Source: Cellulomonas sp. SLBN-39
GTDB taxonomy: Bacteria > Actinomycetota > Actinomycetes > Actinomycetales > Cellulomonadaceae
Assembly (NCBI RefSeq): GCF_006715865.1
Contig: NZ_VFOA01000001.1
Coordinates: 1,984,001 to 2,048,000 of the forward strand
Length of the DNA: 64,000 nucleotides
Direction: 5' to 3'
Both the position numbers and the translations under genes were made by a program. The notes beneath the pieces were generated by a model. The model was given only the letters and a program-made list of their open reading frames with translations. It had not been told where the DNA came from and ran no database searches. Positions 52,959 through 61,305 of the stretch are shown here, piece after piece. Each line of letters opens with the position of its first letter. The stretch's first letter is position 1.

Positions 52959-53018
52959 GCCGACCCCGTGATCGGTTGCGCCACGCCGACCGGCAGGTGC
53001 ACTGATCACGGGGTCGGC
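52959..53018. repeat. Palindromic repeat of the GCCGACCCCGTGATC family
   Basis: GCCGACCCCGTGATC (52959-52973) and GATCACGGGGTCGGC (53004-53018) form a perfect 15-bp stem with a 30-base loop. The same core is repeated near 39.1 kb. It lies after a plus-strand operon and may also serve as terminator. Confidence 0.7.
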
Positions 53019-53097
53019 GGGCGTGGGGTACCGGCGGTGCGGTGCGGTGGGAGCGGTCGGCCGGGGTGGGCGGCCGGCATGGTGTGGGGGAACGGCG

Positions 53098-53135
53098 AAG
53101 GCCCGTGATCAGCGTTTCCGCTGATCACGGGCCTT
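53098..53135 (-). terminator. Terminator after tRNA-Pro
   Basis: AAGGCCCGTGATCAGCG (53098-53114) and CGCTGATCACGGGCCTT (53119-53135) form a 17-bp stem with the loop TTTC. It starts nine bases after the tRNA 3' end. Confidence 0.85.
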
Positions 53136-53143
53136 CTCGTCTG

Positions 53144-53217
<74 letters not shown>

Positions 53218-53295
53218 GTGGAGCCTGGCAAGGATAGCCGACGTGCCGCCCGGGAGTGAAACCGGAATGCGGTGACCCCGGTCGCACCCGCCCGG

Positions 53296-54258
53296 TCAGC
53301 GCGGGACGAGCGTGAGGAGGGTGGCCTCGGGGCGGCACGCGAAGCGCACGGGCGCGTACGGTGACGTGCCGAGACCGGCCGAGACGTGCAGCCAGGACGA
53401 GCCGGAACCGCCGCGGGCGTCGGGGCGCGGGCCCGGCCAGCCGTGCAGGCCCTTGGCGCGACGGGTGTCGATGTCGCAGTTGGTGACCAGCGCACCCCAG
53501 AACGGCACGGCGAGCTGGCCGCCGTGCGTGTGACCCGCGATCGTCAGGTCCACCGCGTCGGCGTGCATCGCGTCGAGCACCCGCCGGTACGGCGCGTGGG
53601 TCACGCCCAGGTGCAGGTCGACCGCCGGGCGGCCGTCGGTGACTGTGCCGCGCACGTCGTCCGGGCCGCCGGCCGGCGGGAACACGTCCCGGTTCATGTG
53701 CGCGTCGTCGGTGCCGACGAACGACAGGCGCCGCCCGTCGACCTCCAGCGCGCCCCGGCGGTTGTCGAGGTCGAGCCACCCGGCGGACGTCAGGCGCGTC
53801 ACCAGCTCGCGCCACGGCAGCTCGGCGGGCTGGATGCTCCGGGTCACGCGCGCATCGGGCAGCAGGTAGCGGGCCGGGTTCTTCATCGACGGCGCGTGGT
53901 AGTCGTTCGAGCCGAGGACGAACGCACCGGGCACGGCCAGGAGCGGCTCCAGGGCGTGCAGGAGCGCTGGCATGGCGTCCAGGTGCGCCCAGTTGTCGCC
54001 CGTGTCGACCACCAGGTGCGGGGCGAGCGTGGCCAGGTCCCGCACCCAGGCGACCTTGTCGCGCTGCGACGGCGTCAGGTGCAGGTCGGACACGTGCAGG
54101 ATCCGCAGCGGGTCCTGGCCGGGCGGCAGCACGGGCACGGTGACCTCACGCAGCGCGTACCAGCGCACCTCGACGAGGGCGCCCCACGCCACGGCGGCGG
54201 CGCCGGCCAGCGCGACGGCACCGGCCGCGCGCGCGGCCGTCCGGGGGAGCGACGTCAC
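53296..54258 (-). CDS. Metallophosphoesterase, membrane-anchored (YkuE-like)
   Basis: A 320-aa protein with one N-terminal hydrophobic anchor (AGAVALAGAAAVAWGALVEV). The calcineurin-type motifs are ILHVSDLHLTPSQ, VVDTGDNWAH, VLGSNDYHAP and AGHTHGGQLAVP, supplying the two-metal site. Asn replaces His in GSND, as is normal. The gene follows ponA by four bases in the same direction, which is also the mycobacterial arrangement (ponA2 with Rv3683-type). Substrate unknown; possible roles in cell-wall lipid or phosphate metabolism are inference. Confidence 0.88.
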   Translation of the reverse strand: MTSLPRTAARAAGAVALAGAAAVAWGALVEVRWYALREVTVPVLPPGQDPLRILHVSDLHLTPSQRDKVAWVRDLATLAPHLVVDTGDNWAHLDAMPALLHALEPLLAVPGAFVLGSNDYHAPSMKNPARYLLPDARVTRSIQPAELPWRELVTRLTSAGWLDLDNRRGALEVDGRRLSFVGTDDAHMNRDVFPPAGGPDDVRGTVTDGRPAVDLHLGVTHAPYRRVLDAMHADAVDLTIAGHTHGGQLAVPFWGALVTNCDIDTRRAKGLHGWPGPRPDARGGSGSSWLHVSAGLGTSPYAPVRFACRPEATLLTLVPR

Positions 54259-54262
54259 CGGA

Positions 54263-56713
54263 TCAGTCGTCCCCGCCGCGGCCCTCGCCGGGCCCGGTGT
54301 CGCCGTTGCCGGGGAAGCCGTCGCCGGGGTTCGGGGTCTCCGCCTGCTGCGGCTGGCCGCTCGAGAGGGTGAGGGTGATCGAGGAGCCGCGGACGGCGCG
54401 GCTGGACGGTGACTGCTCGGCGACCGACCCTGCCTGGTACTGCGACTCGACCGGCTGCGACGCGACGCTCACGCGGAACCCGGCGGCCTCGAGGCGGCTG
54501 CGGGCCTGGCTCTCGGACATGCCGAGCACATAGGGCACGCTGATCCGCTCGCCGTAGATCTCCCGGTCGCCTGCCGCCGCGAACCCGGGGTTGTCGCCAC
54601 CGATGAGCACGCGGTCCATGTACCGCTTCCAGGTCGGGGCGGCGATGGACGCCCCGTAGGGGCCGCTGTAGTACGTGGTCCCGTTGATCGTCGAGCCGCC
54701 CATGGAGCGGAAGTTCTGGCTGAAGCCGACCCACACCGCCGTGGCCCGCTTCGGCGTGTAGCCGACGAACCAGTTGTTCTCGTTCTGAGAGGTCGTCCCG
54801 GTCTTGCCGGCGGCGGGATAGGCGGGCGTGCCGAGACGCTTCGCCGTACCCGTCCACACGTTGCTCAGCGCGTAGTTCATCGCCGCCGCGATCTGCGGCT
54901 CGACGGCGCCCGCCCGGCAGTCGGCGGACGGCACCGGGAGCTCCGTGCCGGTCGGGTCGACGACCGACGTGATGGCGATGGGCTTGCAGTAGGTGCCGCC
55001 GGACGCGAACGCCGCGTACGCGGCAGCCATCTGCAGCGGCGACGTCGACTCCGAGCCGAGCACGTTGCCCGGCGTCGGGTTGAACGGGCTGTCGGCCGGG
55101 TTGCCGAACTGGTCGATCTTGTTGGGATCGCCCGCCTGTGTCACGCCGAGGTCGGCGGCGCCGTTCATGATGTCGCAGAGGTTGAGCTCCTTGGCCATCG
55201 CGGCGTACGCGGAGTTGACGGAGTTCCGCGTCGCGTCGAGGACGGTCTGCGTGGTCGCGCGCCCTCCCTCGGAGTTGCCGAACTTCCAGTCGCCGACCAG
55301 GTTGATGCAGCTCGCGAACTCGTTCTGCTGGTAGCTCAGGCGCGACCCGTTCACGGTCTCGTTCAGGGCGTGGCCCTTGCGCAGCCACTCCAGCAGCGTG
55401 AACGGCTTGAACGTCGAGCCGGGCGCGAAGCCTGCGGAGCCGCCGTACTGGAACGAGGTGTTGAAGTTGACCGCCGTCTCGCGGTCGGCGGTCTCCTGGA
55501 GCGCGGAGTAGTTGCGGTTCTGCGCCATCACGGTGATCTTGCCGGTGCCGGGCTCGACCGACACGATCGCCGAGGCGACGCCGGACGGGTCGTCGACCGG
55601 CACGCCCGCCTTGACCTCGGCGTCGGCGATGGCCTGCTCGCTCGGGATGAGGGTCGTGGTGATCCGCAGGCCGCCGCGGTAGAGCAGGTCGCTGCGCTCC
55701 TGGCGCGTCTCGCCGAAGGCCGGGTCCTGGGCGATGACCTTGGTGACGTAGTCGCAGAAGAACCCGGAGCCGGGGACCACGTCGCCGGCGGCCATGCAGC
55801 CGGTCTTGATGGGGGTGAGCTTCAGGGTGTCCTCGACCGGCGTCTCGATGCCGGTCTCGTACTCCTCCTGGGTGATGTACCCGAGCTCGCGCATGTCCTT
55901 GAGGACGACGTTGCGGCGGAGCTGGTTGGCCTCCGGGTCGAGGGCCGGGTCCCACTTCGACGGCGACTGGGTGATCCCCGCGATCGTGGCGGCCTCGAGG
56001 TACGTCACGTCCTTCGCGGACTTGCCGAAGTAGTACTGCGCGGCCGACTCCACGCCGTACACCGAGGCGCCGAACGCCGCGATGTTGAGGTACTTCTCGA
56101 GGATCTCGTCCTTCGTCATCGTCTGCTCGAGGCTGATGGCGATCTTGGCTTCGCGCAGCTTGCGGGCGATGCCCTCGGCGCCCTCGGCCTCGCGCGCCGC
56201 GTCGACGAGGGCGAGGCGCTCCTCCTCGGTCTCGGCGTAGTTCGCGGCCTCGATCAGCACGTTCTTCACGTACTGCTGCGTCAGCGTCGACGCGCCCTGG
56301 GTCGAGCCCATCGCGGTCGCGATCGCCGCGCGCGTCATGCCGGCCACGTCGACGCCCGCGTGCTCGTAGAACCGCCGGTCCTCGACCGCGATGACGGCCT
56401 TCTGCATGATCTCCGCGATGTCCTCCAGCGGCACGACCACACGGTTCTGCTGGTAGAACGTCGCCAGCAGCGTCCCGTCGGCCGCGAGGATCTCCGACTT
56501 CTCGGGCAGCGCCCGCTGCTCGAGCTCGGTCGGCAGGTCGTTGAACGCCGTCACGGACACGTCGGTGACGGTGTTCGTGGCGGCGACGGCGGGCAGCACG
56601 AGGCCGGCAGCCAGCACGCCGCCGACACCGGCGACCATGACGAACGACAGCAGGAGGGCCAGCGCCTGGAAGGCGTTGACCTTGCGTCCGCGGGCGCGGG
56701 CAGGGGTCGGCAT
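54263..56713 (-). CDS. ponA2: Class A penicillin-binding protein with PASTA domain (PonA2-like)
   Basis: An 816-aa bifunctional PBP. One membrane segment (about 17-42). GT51 domain: EDRRFYEHAGVD (Glu 111) and GASTLTQQYVKN. Transpeptidase: STFK (433-436), SVN (498-500), KTGT (637-640). A C-terminal PASTA domain (about 715-785) and a disordered tail follow. It polymerises and cross-links peptidoglycan. ATG at 56713 follows TACCCT (56721-56726, minus strand) by seven bases with no Shine-Dalgarno, so it is probably leaderless. Divergent from whiB, as ponA2 is from whiB4 in M. tuberculosis. Confidence 0.94.
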   Translation of the reverse strand: MPTPARARGRKVNAFQALALLLSFVMVAGVGGVLAAGLVLPAVAATNTVTDVSVTAFNDLPTELEQRALPEKSEILAADGTLLATFYQQNRVVVPLEDIAEIMQKAVIAVEDRRFYEHAGVDVAGMTRAAIATAMGSTQGASTLTQQYVKNVLIEAANYAETEEERLALVDAAREAEGAEGIARKLREAKIAISLEQTMTKDEILEKYLNIAAFGASVYGVESAAQYYFGKSAKDVTYLEAATIAGITQSPSKWDPALDPEANQLRRNVVLKDMRELGYITQEEYETGIETPVEDTLKLTPIKTGCMAAGDVVPGSGFFCDYVTKVIAQDPAFGETRQERSDLLYRGGLRITTTLIPSEQAIADAEVKAGVPVDDPSGVASAIVSVEPGTGKITVMAQNRNYSALQETADRETAVNFNTSFQYGGSAGFAPGSTFKPFTLLEWLRKGHALNETVNGSRLSYQQNEFASCINLVGDWKFGNSEGGRATTQTVLDATRNSVNSAYAAMAKELNLCDIMNGAADLGVTQAGDPNKIDQFGNPADSPFNPTPGNVLGSESTSPLQMAAAYAAFASGGTYCKPIAITSVVDPTGTELPVPSADCRAGAVEPQIAAAMNYALSNVWTGTAKRLGTPAYPAAGKTGTTSQNENNWFVGYTPKRATAVWVGFSQNFRSMGGSTINGTTYYSGPYGASIAAPTWKRYMDRVLIGGDNPGFAAAGDREIYGERISVPYVLGMSESQARSRLEAAGFRVSVASQPVESQYQAGSVAEQSPSSRAVRGSSITLTLSSGQPQQAETPNPGDGFPGNGDTGPGEGRGGDD

Positions 56714-57134
56714 GCCTGCCAGGGTACAAGCGACGTCCGCGTCGTCCCACGGCGGACGCACGCCCCGCACCCGCCTCCACGGGACCTGCACACTGCCGAC
56801 GCCGACGTCCCCCGCGCGTGTGCACGCGTGACTGCTCGCACCAGGGCACGAGGTCCCGCGTCGTCGTCAGGGCTGAACGGGTGTCCGACGGGTGAACGTG
56901 CAGGTGCACGCGCTGGGAGCGGTCCCGGCCGTGGGCGAATTGACACGATTGGGGGCTGGGCACCAGCACCCATGTCGAGATAACGTCCGGCACGTACTCA
57001 CGCCGGTGCTGCCCTTCCGTGACAGGGGGGCATGACAGCACCCGACGGTCGGGCGCGGCCTGCGAGCCGCTCGCGAGGGGCCATCGTCGGGGGCGCGAGT
57101 ACCCGCACGGGTGAACCAGGAGAGGCAGGGGTCG
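56714..57134. other. 421-bp divergent region between ponA2 and whiB
   Basis: Holds the leaderless promoter of ponA2 at its left end and AGGAGAGG (57118-57125) for whiB at its right end. TTGACA at 56940-56945 is a possible -35 for whiB, but no matching -10 at 17 bp was found. A longer in-frame WhiB start at 57111 (GTG) cannot be excluded. Nothing else is recognised. Confidence 0.45.
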
Positions 57135-57440
57135 ATGTTTCCGGGGCAGGACGCGCACTGGACCGCCGAGGCGTCCTGCGGGTCGGGCAAGCTCGCGCCC
57201 GACGCGCTGTTCGTCGAGGGGTCGGCCCAACGCGAGGCGCGCAGCGTGTGCTTCGCGTGCCCCGTCCGCCTCGAGTGTCTGGCCGACGCGCTCGACTCGC
57301 GGATGGACTTCGGCGTGTGGGGCGGCATGACGGAGCGCGAGCGCCGCGCGCTGCTGCGGCGCCGGCCCGACGTGACGTCCTGGCGCGAGGAGCTCGTGGA
57401 CGTCGAGCCGACCCTGGCGGCGCTCTCGGCCCGCGCGTGA
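57135..57440 (+). CDS. whiB4: WhiB-family iron-sulfur transcription factor (WhiB4-like)
   Basis: A 101-aa Wbl protein. Four cluster-binding Cys at 15, 39, 42 and 48 (TAEASCG, VCFACPVRLEC), then DFGVWGGMTERERRALLRR, the GVWGG turn. The sequence around GSAQREARS and DALDSRMDFG is closest to WhiB4. It would sense O2 or NO through a [4Fe-4S] cluster. ATG at 57135 is chosen for AGGAGAGG nine bases upstream. Its divergent neighbour is ponA2, as in mycobacteria. Confidence 0.9.
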   Translation: MFPGQDAHWTAEASCGSGKLAPDALFVEGSAQREARSVCFACPVRLECLADALDSRMDFGVWGGMTERERRALLRRRPDVTSWREELVDVEPTLAALSARA

Positions 57441-57461
57441 GGCGGCACTAGGGTGGGCCGC

Positions 57462-57623
57462 ATGGCCATCACCACGTGGGAGTACGCGACCGTCCCCCTG
57501 ATCATCCACGCCACCAAGGCGATCCTCGACCAGTGGGGCGCGGACGGCTGGGAGCTCGTGAACGTCATCCAGGGCCCGGACGCCGGGCTCGTCGCCTACC
57601 TCAAGCGCCCCAAGGACGCCTGA
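57462..57623 (+). CDS. DUF4177-type small protein (53 aa)
   Basis: MAITTWEYATVPLIIHATKA at the start, then a DGWELVNVIQGP block and a basic YLKRPKDA end: a compact DUF4177 protein, often beside ridA and whiB in actinobacteria. Function unknown. A -10 TAGGGT (57449-57454) ends seven bases before the ATG, and no Shine-Dalgarno is present, so its own leaderless transcript is likely. The stop overlaps the ridA start by one base. Confidence 0.85.
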   Translation: MAITTWEYATVPLIIHATKAILDQWGADGWELVNVIQGPDAGLVAYLKRPKDA

Positions 57624-58114
57624 TGGCCGGCGAGGTCGCGGCGCGCCTGGCCGCCGCCGGGCTGACGCTGCCCGAGGTCGCGGCGCCCGTCGCCGCGTAC
57701 GTCCCCGCGGTGCGCTCCGGCGCCCACGTGTGGACGTCCGGGCAGCTGCCGTTCGTCGACGGGGCCCTGCCGGCGACCGGCAAGGTCGGCGCCGACGTCG
57801 ACGCGGGCACGGCCACCGACCTGGCCCGGACCGCGGCGCTCAACGCCCTCGCGGCGGTCGGCACGCTGCTCGCGCAGGAGCACGGCGGCACGCCCGCCGA
57901 CGCCCTCGACCGCGTCCGGCGCGTCGTCAAGGTCGTCGGCTTCGTGGCCAGCGACCCGGCGTTCACGGGGCAGCCCGGTGTCGTCAACGGTGCGAGCCAC
58001 CTGCTGCACGAGGTCCTCGGCGACGCCGGCGTGCACGCCCGGTCGGCGGTCGGCGTCGCGGTCCTGCCGCTGGACGCACCCGTCGAGGTCGAGGTCGTCG
58101 TCGAGACGGACTGA
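57623..58114 (+). CDS. ridA: RidA-family (YjgF/YER057c/UK114) protein
   Basis: A 163-aa RidA-like protein: GLTLPEVAAPVAAYVPAVRS, WTSGQLPFVDG, NALAAVGTLLAQEHGG and KVVGFVASDPAFTGQ. The C-terminal Arg/Glu signature of active RidA (ARSAVGVAVLPLDAPVEVE) is present in the form seen in the longer actinobacterial group. RidA proteins hydrolyse reactive enamine/imine intermediates. Overlaps the DUF4177 gene by one base (TGATG). Convergent with crp. Confidence 0.85.
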   Translation: MAGEVAARLAAAGLTLPEVAAPVAAYVPAVRSGAHVWTSGQLPFVDGALPATGKVGADVDAGTATDLARTAALNALAAVGTLLAQEHGGTPADALDRVRRVVKVVGFVASDPAFTGQPGVVNGASHLLHEVLGDAGVHARSAVGVAVLPLDAPVEVEVVVETD

Positions 58115-58153
58115 CCCGCACGCGCGGCACGACGCACCGACGAACCCGGCACG

Positions 58154-58188
58154 ACGAAGGCCCCGGCACCACGTGCCGGGGCCTTCGT
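58154..58188. terminator. Bidirectional terminator between ridA and crp
   Basis: ACGAAGGCCCCGGCAC (58154-58169) and GTGCCGGGGCCTTCGT (58173-58188) are perfect inverted repeats with a 3-base spacer. Both neighbours end within 40 bp of it. Confidence 0.75.
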
Positions 58189-58198
58189 GCGGGTGGGG

Positions 58199-58876
58199 TC
58201 AGCGCGCGCGGCGCTCGAGCCGGTCCACGTCCAGCAGCACGACCGCACGGCCCTCGCGCCGCACCCAGCCGCGCGCGGCGAAGTCCGCCAGGGCCTTGTT
58301 CACGGTCTCGCGCGACGCGCCCACGAGCTGCGCGAGCTCCTCCTGCGTGAGGTCGTGCGCCACGCGGATGCCGTCCTCGACCTCCTGGCCGAACCGCGTC
58401 GACAGGTCCAGCAGCGCCTTGGCGACCCGGCCGGGCACGTCGGAGAAGACCAGGTCCGCGAGCGCCTCGTTGGTGCGGCGCAGCCGCTGCGCGAGGGCCT
58501 GCAGCAGGTGCTCCGCGACGCCCGGGTGCTCGCCGAGCCACCGGATCAGGTCGCTGTGACCCAGCTCGAGCACGACCGCGTCCGCCACGACCGTCGCGGT
58601 CGCGGTGCGCGGGCCCGGGTCGAACAAGGACAGCTCGCCGAACATCTCGCCCGGGCCGAGCACGGCCAGGAGGTTCTCGCGGCCGTCGTTGGAGCGTCGG
58701 CCGAGCTTGATCTTGCCGTCCCGGACGAGGTACAGGCGGTCGCCGGGCTCGCCCTCGTGGAACAGCACGTCCCCGCGCCCCACGTCGATCACCTTCATCG
58801 ACGCGATCAGCGCGTGGGACGACTCGGCGTCCAGGCCGACGAACAGCGGGGCCGTCAGCACGTTGTCATCCGCCAC
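58199..58876 (-). CDS. crp: Crp/Fnr-family regulator (GlxR/Crp)
   Basis: A 225-aa protein: cNMP-binding domain with FHEGEPGDRLYLVRDGKIKL and the cAMP phosphate loop GEMFGELSLFDPGPRTATA, then the Crp helix-turn-helix DLTQEELAQLVGASRETVNK. Length and sequence correspond to actinobacterial Crp/GlxR, a global cAMP-responsive regulator. ATG at 58876. No strong Shine-Dalgarno; AGGAAGG lies about 8 bases upstream. Confidence 0.94.
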   Translation of the reverse strand: MADDNVLTAPLFVGLDAESSHALIASMKVIDVGRGDVLFHEGEPGDRLYLVRDGKIKLGRRSNDGRENLLAVLGPGEMFGELSLFDPGPRTATATVVADAVVLELGHSDLIRWLGEHPGVAEHLLQALAQRLRRTNEALADLVFSDVPGRVAKALLDLSTRFGQEVEDGIRVAHDLTQEELAQLVGASRETVNKALADFAARGWVRREGRAVVLLDVDRLERRAR

Positions 58877-59076
58877 GGCGGTACCTTCCTCTTGCGCACA
58901 CCGATCCTGCGTCCCGGGAGCACCGGGCGTCCCGCGGCCGCCTGTGCGGAGGAGCCGTCGCTGCGGGCGTCACGGTCAGTCTGCCGCATCCGCGCCCCTG
59001 CGCGCGGCACGGGGCCGGTCCGACGCGGCGCGGCGGGGCGCCGACGGGCCGGTCGTGGGGCGCACGAGGGCCCTGC

Positions 59077-59505
59077 TCAGGCCGTCGCGTGGTCGCGGAC
59101 GGGGACGAGGACGCCCGCCGGGTCGCGCGCCACGCGGTCGACGAGCTCGGCCGTCCGTGCCGCGAGCTCGCGCGCGACGCCGGCCTCGTAGCGGGCCAGC
59201 CGGCCGTCGAGGTCGCGCAGGCGCAGGACGTCGCGCACGGCTGCCTGCCGGTCGTCGCCCAGGCACGCGCCCAGCTCGGTGGCGCGCGGCACCTGCACCG
59301 ACACGTCGAGCGGCAGGAGGAAGGCGACGTCCTCGCCGAGCGGCTCCGGCGGCACGGTGGTGGCCACGGCCAGGTCCAGGTGCGCGCGCACCGCCCGGCG
59401 CCACCGCCCCACCCGGGCGTGCTCGGCGCGCAGGGCACGGCGCGCGAGGCGCAGGTCGGCCACCGCGGGTGCGGCCACCGGGTGCTCGACGGGCGTCATG
59501 TGCAC
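59077..59505 (-). CDS. Hypothetical helical protein, RsiG-like (142 aa)
   Basis: A helical protein with two long antiparallel-type helices: RALRAEHARVGRWRRAVRAH and LRDLDGRLARYEAGVARELA. This pattern resembles the c-di-GMP-binding anti-sigma protein RsiG (RRLLQGRIDI / ERLVERLGRYEAEV style), where the motif E-x3-S-x2-R-x3-Q-x3-D binds c-di-GMP. Here the aligned positions read H, G, R, R and D, so only Arg and Asp survive. ATG at 59505 or 59499. No sigma factor gene is adjacent. Assignment is tentative. Confidence 0.45.
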   Translation of the reverse strand: MHMTPVEHPVAAPAVADLRLARRALRAEHARVGRWRRAVRAHLDLAVATTVPPEPLGEDVAFLLPLDVSVQVPRATELGACLGDDRQAAVRDVLRLRDLDGRLARYEAGVARELAARTAELVDRVARDPAGVLVPVRDHATA

Positions 59506-59637
59506 GTCGTCGGCCGTCCGGGCGCCGACCTTGAGCCCGGGCGGCGTCCTGGTGCGCCCGTGTCACCCCGGGGGAGCACCGGCGGTCACCGGGACGGCGC
59601 AGGGCGGCGCGTCGGCACGGGCACGTAGCCTGCGCGG

Positions 59638-60351
59638 GTGGCCACCCGCACCCCCGCGCCGATCACCGACGAGACGCCGCTGGCGCGCACGCGCAGGGCG
59701 CGGCGCATCGACCGCGCGCTGGCCGTGCGGTACCCGGACGCGCGGTGCGAGCTGGACTTCCGCGACCCCTTCGAGCTGCTGGTCGCCACCGTCCTGTCCG
59801 CGCAGACCACGGACGTGCGGGTCAACCTCACCACGCCGGCGCTGTTCGCCCGCTACCCCGACGCCGCGGCGCTGGCGGGCGCGGACCCGACCGAGCTCGA
59901 GGAGATCCTGCGCCCCACGGGGTTCTTCCGCGCCAAGGCCCGGGCGCTCACCGGCATCGGGCAGGCGCTGCTCGAGCGTCACGACGGCGAGGTGCCGGGG
60001 CGCCTGGAGGACCTCGTGCGGCTGCCCGGCGTGGGCCGCAAGACCGCGAACGTGGTGCTCGGCGACGCCTTCGGGGTGCCCGGCATCACCGTCGACACCC
60101 ACGTCATGCGCCTGTCGCACCGGTTCGGGTGGACCACGAGCGACGACCCGGTGGTCGTCGAGGCCGAGCTGGGGGCGTTGCTCGAGCGGCGCACGTGGAC
60201 GCACGCGTCGCACCGGCTGATCTTCCACGGCCGGCGCACGTGCTTCGCCCGCCGGCCCGCGTGCGGGGCGTGCCCCGTGGCGGCGCTGTGCCCGTCCGCG
60301 GGCGTCGGCGAGCGCGACCCCGTGCGCGCCGCCGCGATGCTCAAGGGCTGA
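59638..60351 (+). CDS. nth: Endonuclease III
   Basis: A 237-aa DNA glycosylase/AP lyase. [19 protein letters not shown] (N-terminal), the helix-hairpin-helix [19 protein letters not shown] with catalytic Lys in GRKTA, Asp in [13 protein letters not shown], and an iron-sulfur cluster at [17 protein letters not shown]. It repairs oxidised pyrimidines. GTG at 59638 has a -10 TAGCCT (59626-59631) six bases upstream and no Shine-Dalgarno. Its end is seven bases from the convergent hydrolase gene. Confidence 0.94.
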   Translation: MATRTPAPITDETPLARTRRARRIDRALAVRYPDARCELDFRDPFELLVATVLSAQTTDVRVNLTTPALFARYPDAAALAGADPTELEEILRPTGFFRAKARALTGIGQALLERHDGEVPGRLEDLVRLPGVGRKTANVVLGDAFGVPGITVDTHVMRLSHRFGWTTSDDPVVVEAELGALLERRTWTHASHRLIFHGRRTCFARRPACGACPVAALCPSAGVGERDPVRAAAMLKG

Positions 60352-60358
60352 CCGGCCG

Positions 60359-61294
60359 TCAGGCGGTGACGGGCGCGACCTCCGCGAGCCAGTCCAGCAG
60401 GATCTCGGCGACGTGCCCCGGGGCGTGGTCGGTGAGGAAGTGGCCCGCGTCCCTCAGCACCTCGAGGCGGTACGGGCGCGCGACGTGGGCCGTCTGCGCG
60501 TGCAGCGCGGCGTCCTCCAGCGGGCGCAGCCCGTCGCGCGCACCGTGGACCTGCAGCACCGGCACGGGCCGGGCGGTCCGCAGCGCGGCGCGGTGGCGGC
60601 GGCCGTCGGGCCGGGGCGTCGAGCGGACCAGCCAGCGCAGCTGCTCGAGCTGGCTGTGCGCGGCGAACGGCACGCGCAGCGCGCGCCGGTACGTCTCGAG
60701 GGCCTGCCGGTCGGGCCGCGTCGGGACGCCGCCCCAGTGCGTGAACATCCGCGCCACGAGGTCGCCGTCGGTCATCGCGCGCTCGGGCAGCGACGGGAGC
60801 TGGACGTACGCGAGCAGGGCCGCGGACGCGACGGGCAGCGGGCGCCGCGGCACCGCGAGCAGGTCGAGCGGGTGCGGGGCGGCGAGCACCCCGACGGCTC
60901 GGACGACCTCCGGGTGGCGGGCCGCCACGGCCCACGCCACGTCGCCGCCCGTGCCCTGCCCCACGACGACCGCGCCCGGCGCGCCCAGGGACCTCACGAC
61001 GCCGGCCGCGTCCGCCGCGAGCGTCGGCACGTCGTAGCCCTGCGGGGGCTTGTCGGACCCGCCGGTGCCCCGCAGGTCCATGGCCGCGACGCGGTAGCCC
61101 GCGTCGGCGAGCGCGGGGATCTGGTGCCGCCACGCCCACCACAGCTGCGGCACCCCGTGCAGGAGCAGCACCAGCGGCGCGTCGTGGTCCTGCGGGCCGG
61201 CGACGGCGACGTGGAAGCGCGCACCGTTGGCGGTGACGAACCGGTGCTGCCAGGGGCCGTCGAAGAGCAGCGCGGCGGAGTCGACGGTGGTCAT
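60359..61294 (-). CDS. Alpha/beta hydrolase, epoxide-hydrolase-like, nucleophile position replaced
   Basis: A 311-aa alpha/beta hydrolase fold. Oxyanion region LVLLLHGVPQLWWAWRHQIP, then the loop AMDLRGTGGSDKPPQGYD typical of epoxide hydrolases, a cap, an acid in VLQVHGARDGLRP and His in LRDAGHFLTDHAPGHV. The nucleophile elbow reads VVGQGTGGDVAW, so position 114 is Gly where epoxide hydrolases have Asp (GHDWGG) and lipases Ser. Either the enzyme is inactive or uses another residue. ATG at 61294. It starts 11 bp after nhaA on the same strand, so they may form an operon. Confidence 0.75.
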   Translation of the reverse strand: MTTVDSAALLFDGPWQHRFVTANGARFHVAVAGPQDHDAPLVLLLHGVPQLWWAWRHQIPALADAGYRVAAMDLRGTGGSDKPPQGYDVPTLAADAAGVVRSLGAPGAVVVGQGTGGDVAWAVAARHPEVVRAVGVLAAPHPLDLLAVPRRPLPVASAALLAYVQLPSLPERAMTDGDLVARMFTHWGGVPTRPDRQALETYRRALRVPFAAHSQLEQLRWLVRSTPRPDGRRHRAALRTARPVPVLQVHGARDGLRPLEDAALHAQTAHVARPYRLEVLRDAGHFLTDHAPGHVAEILLDWLAEVAPVTA

Positions 61295-61305
61295 CGGCTG
61301 TGAAA

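Noticed and set aside
53001..53135. Two adjacent hairpins near tRNA-Pro as one composite element
   Set aside because: The 52959-53018 stem belongs to the repeat family also seen at 39.1 kb, whereas 53098-53135 is a separate terminator directly after the tRNA.
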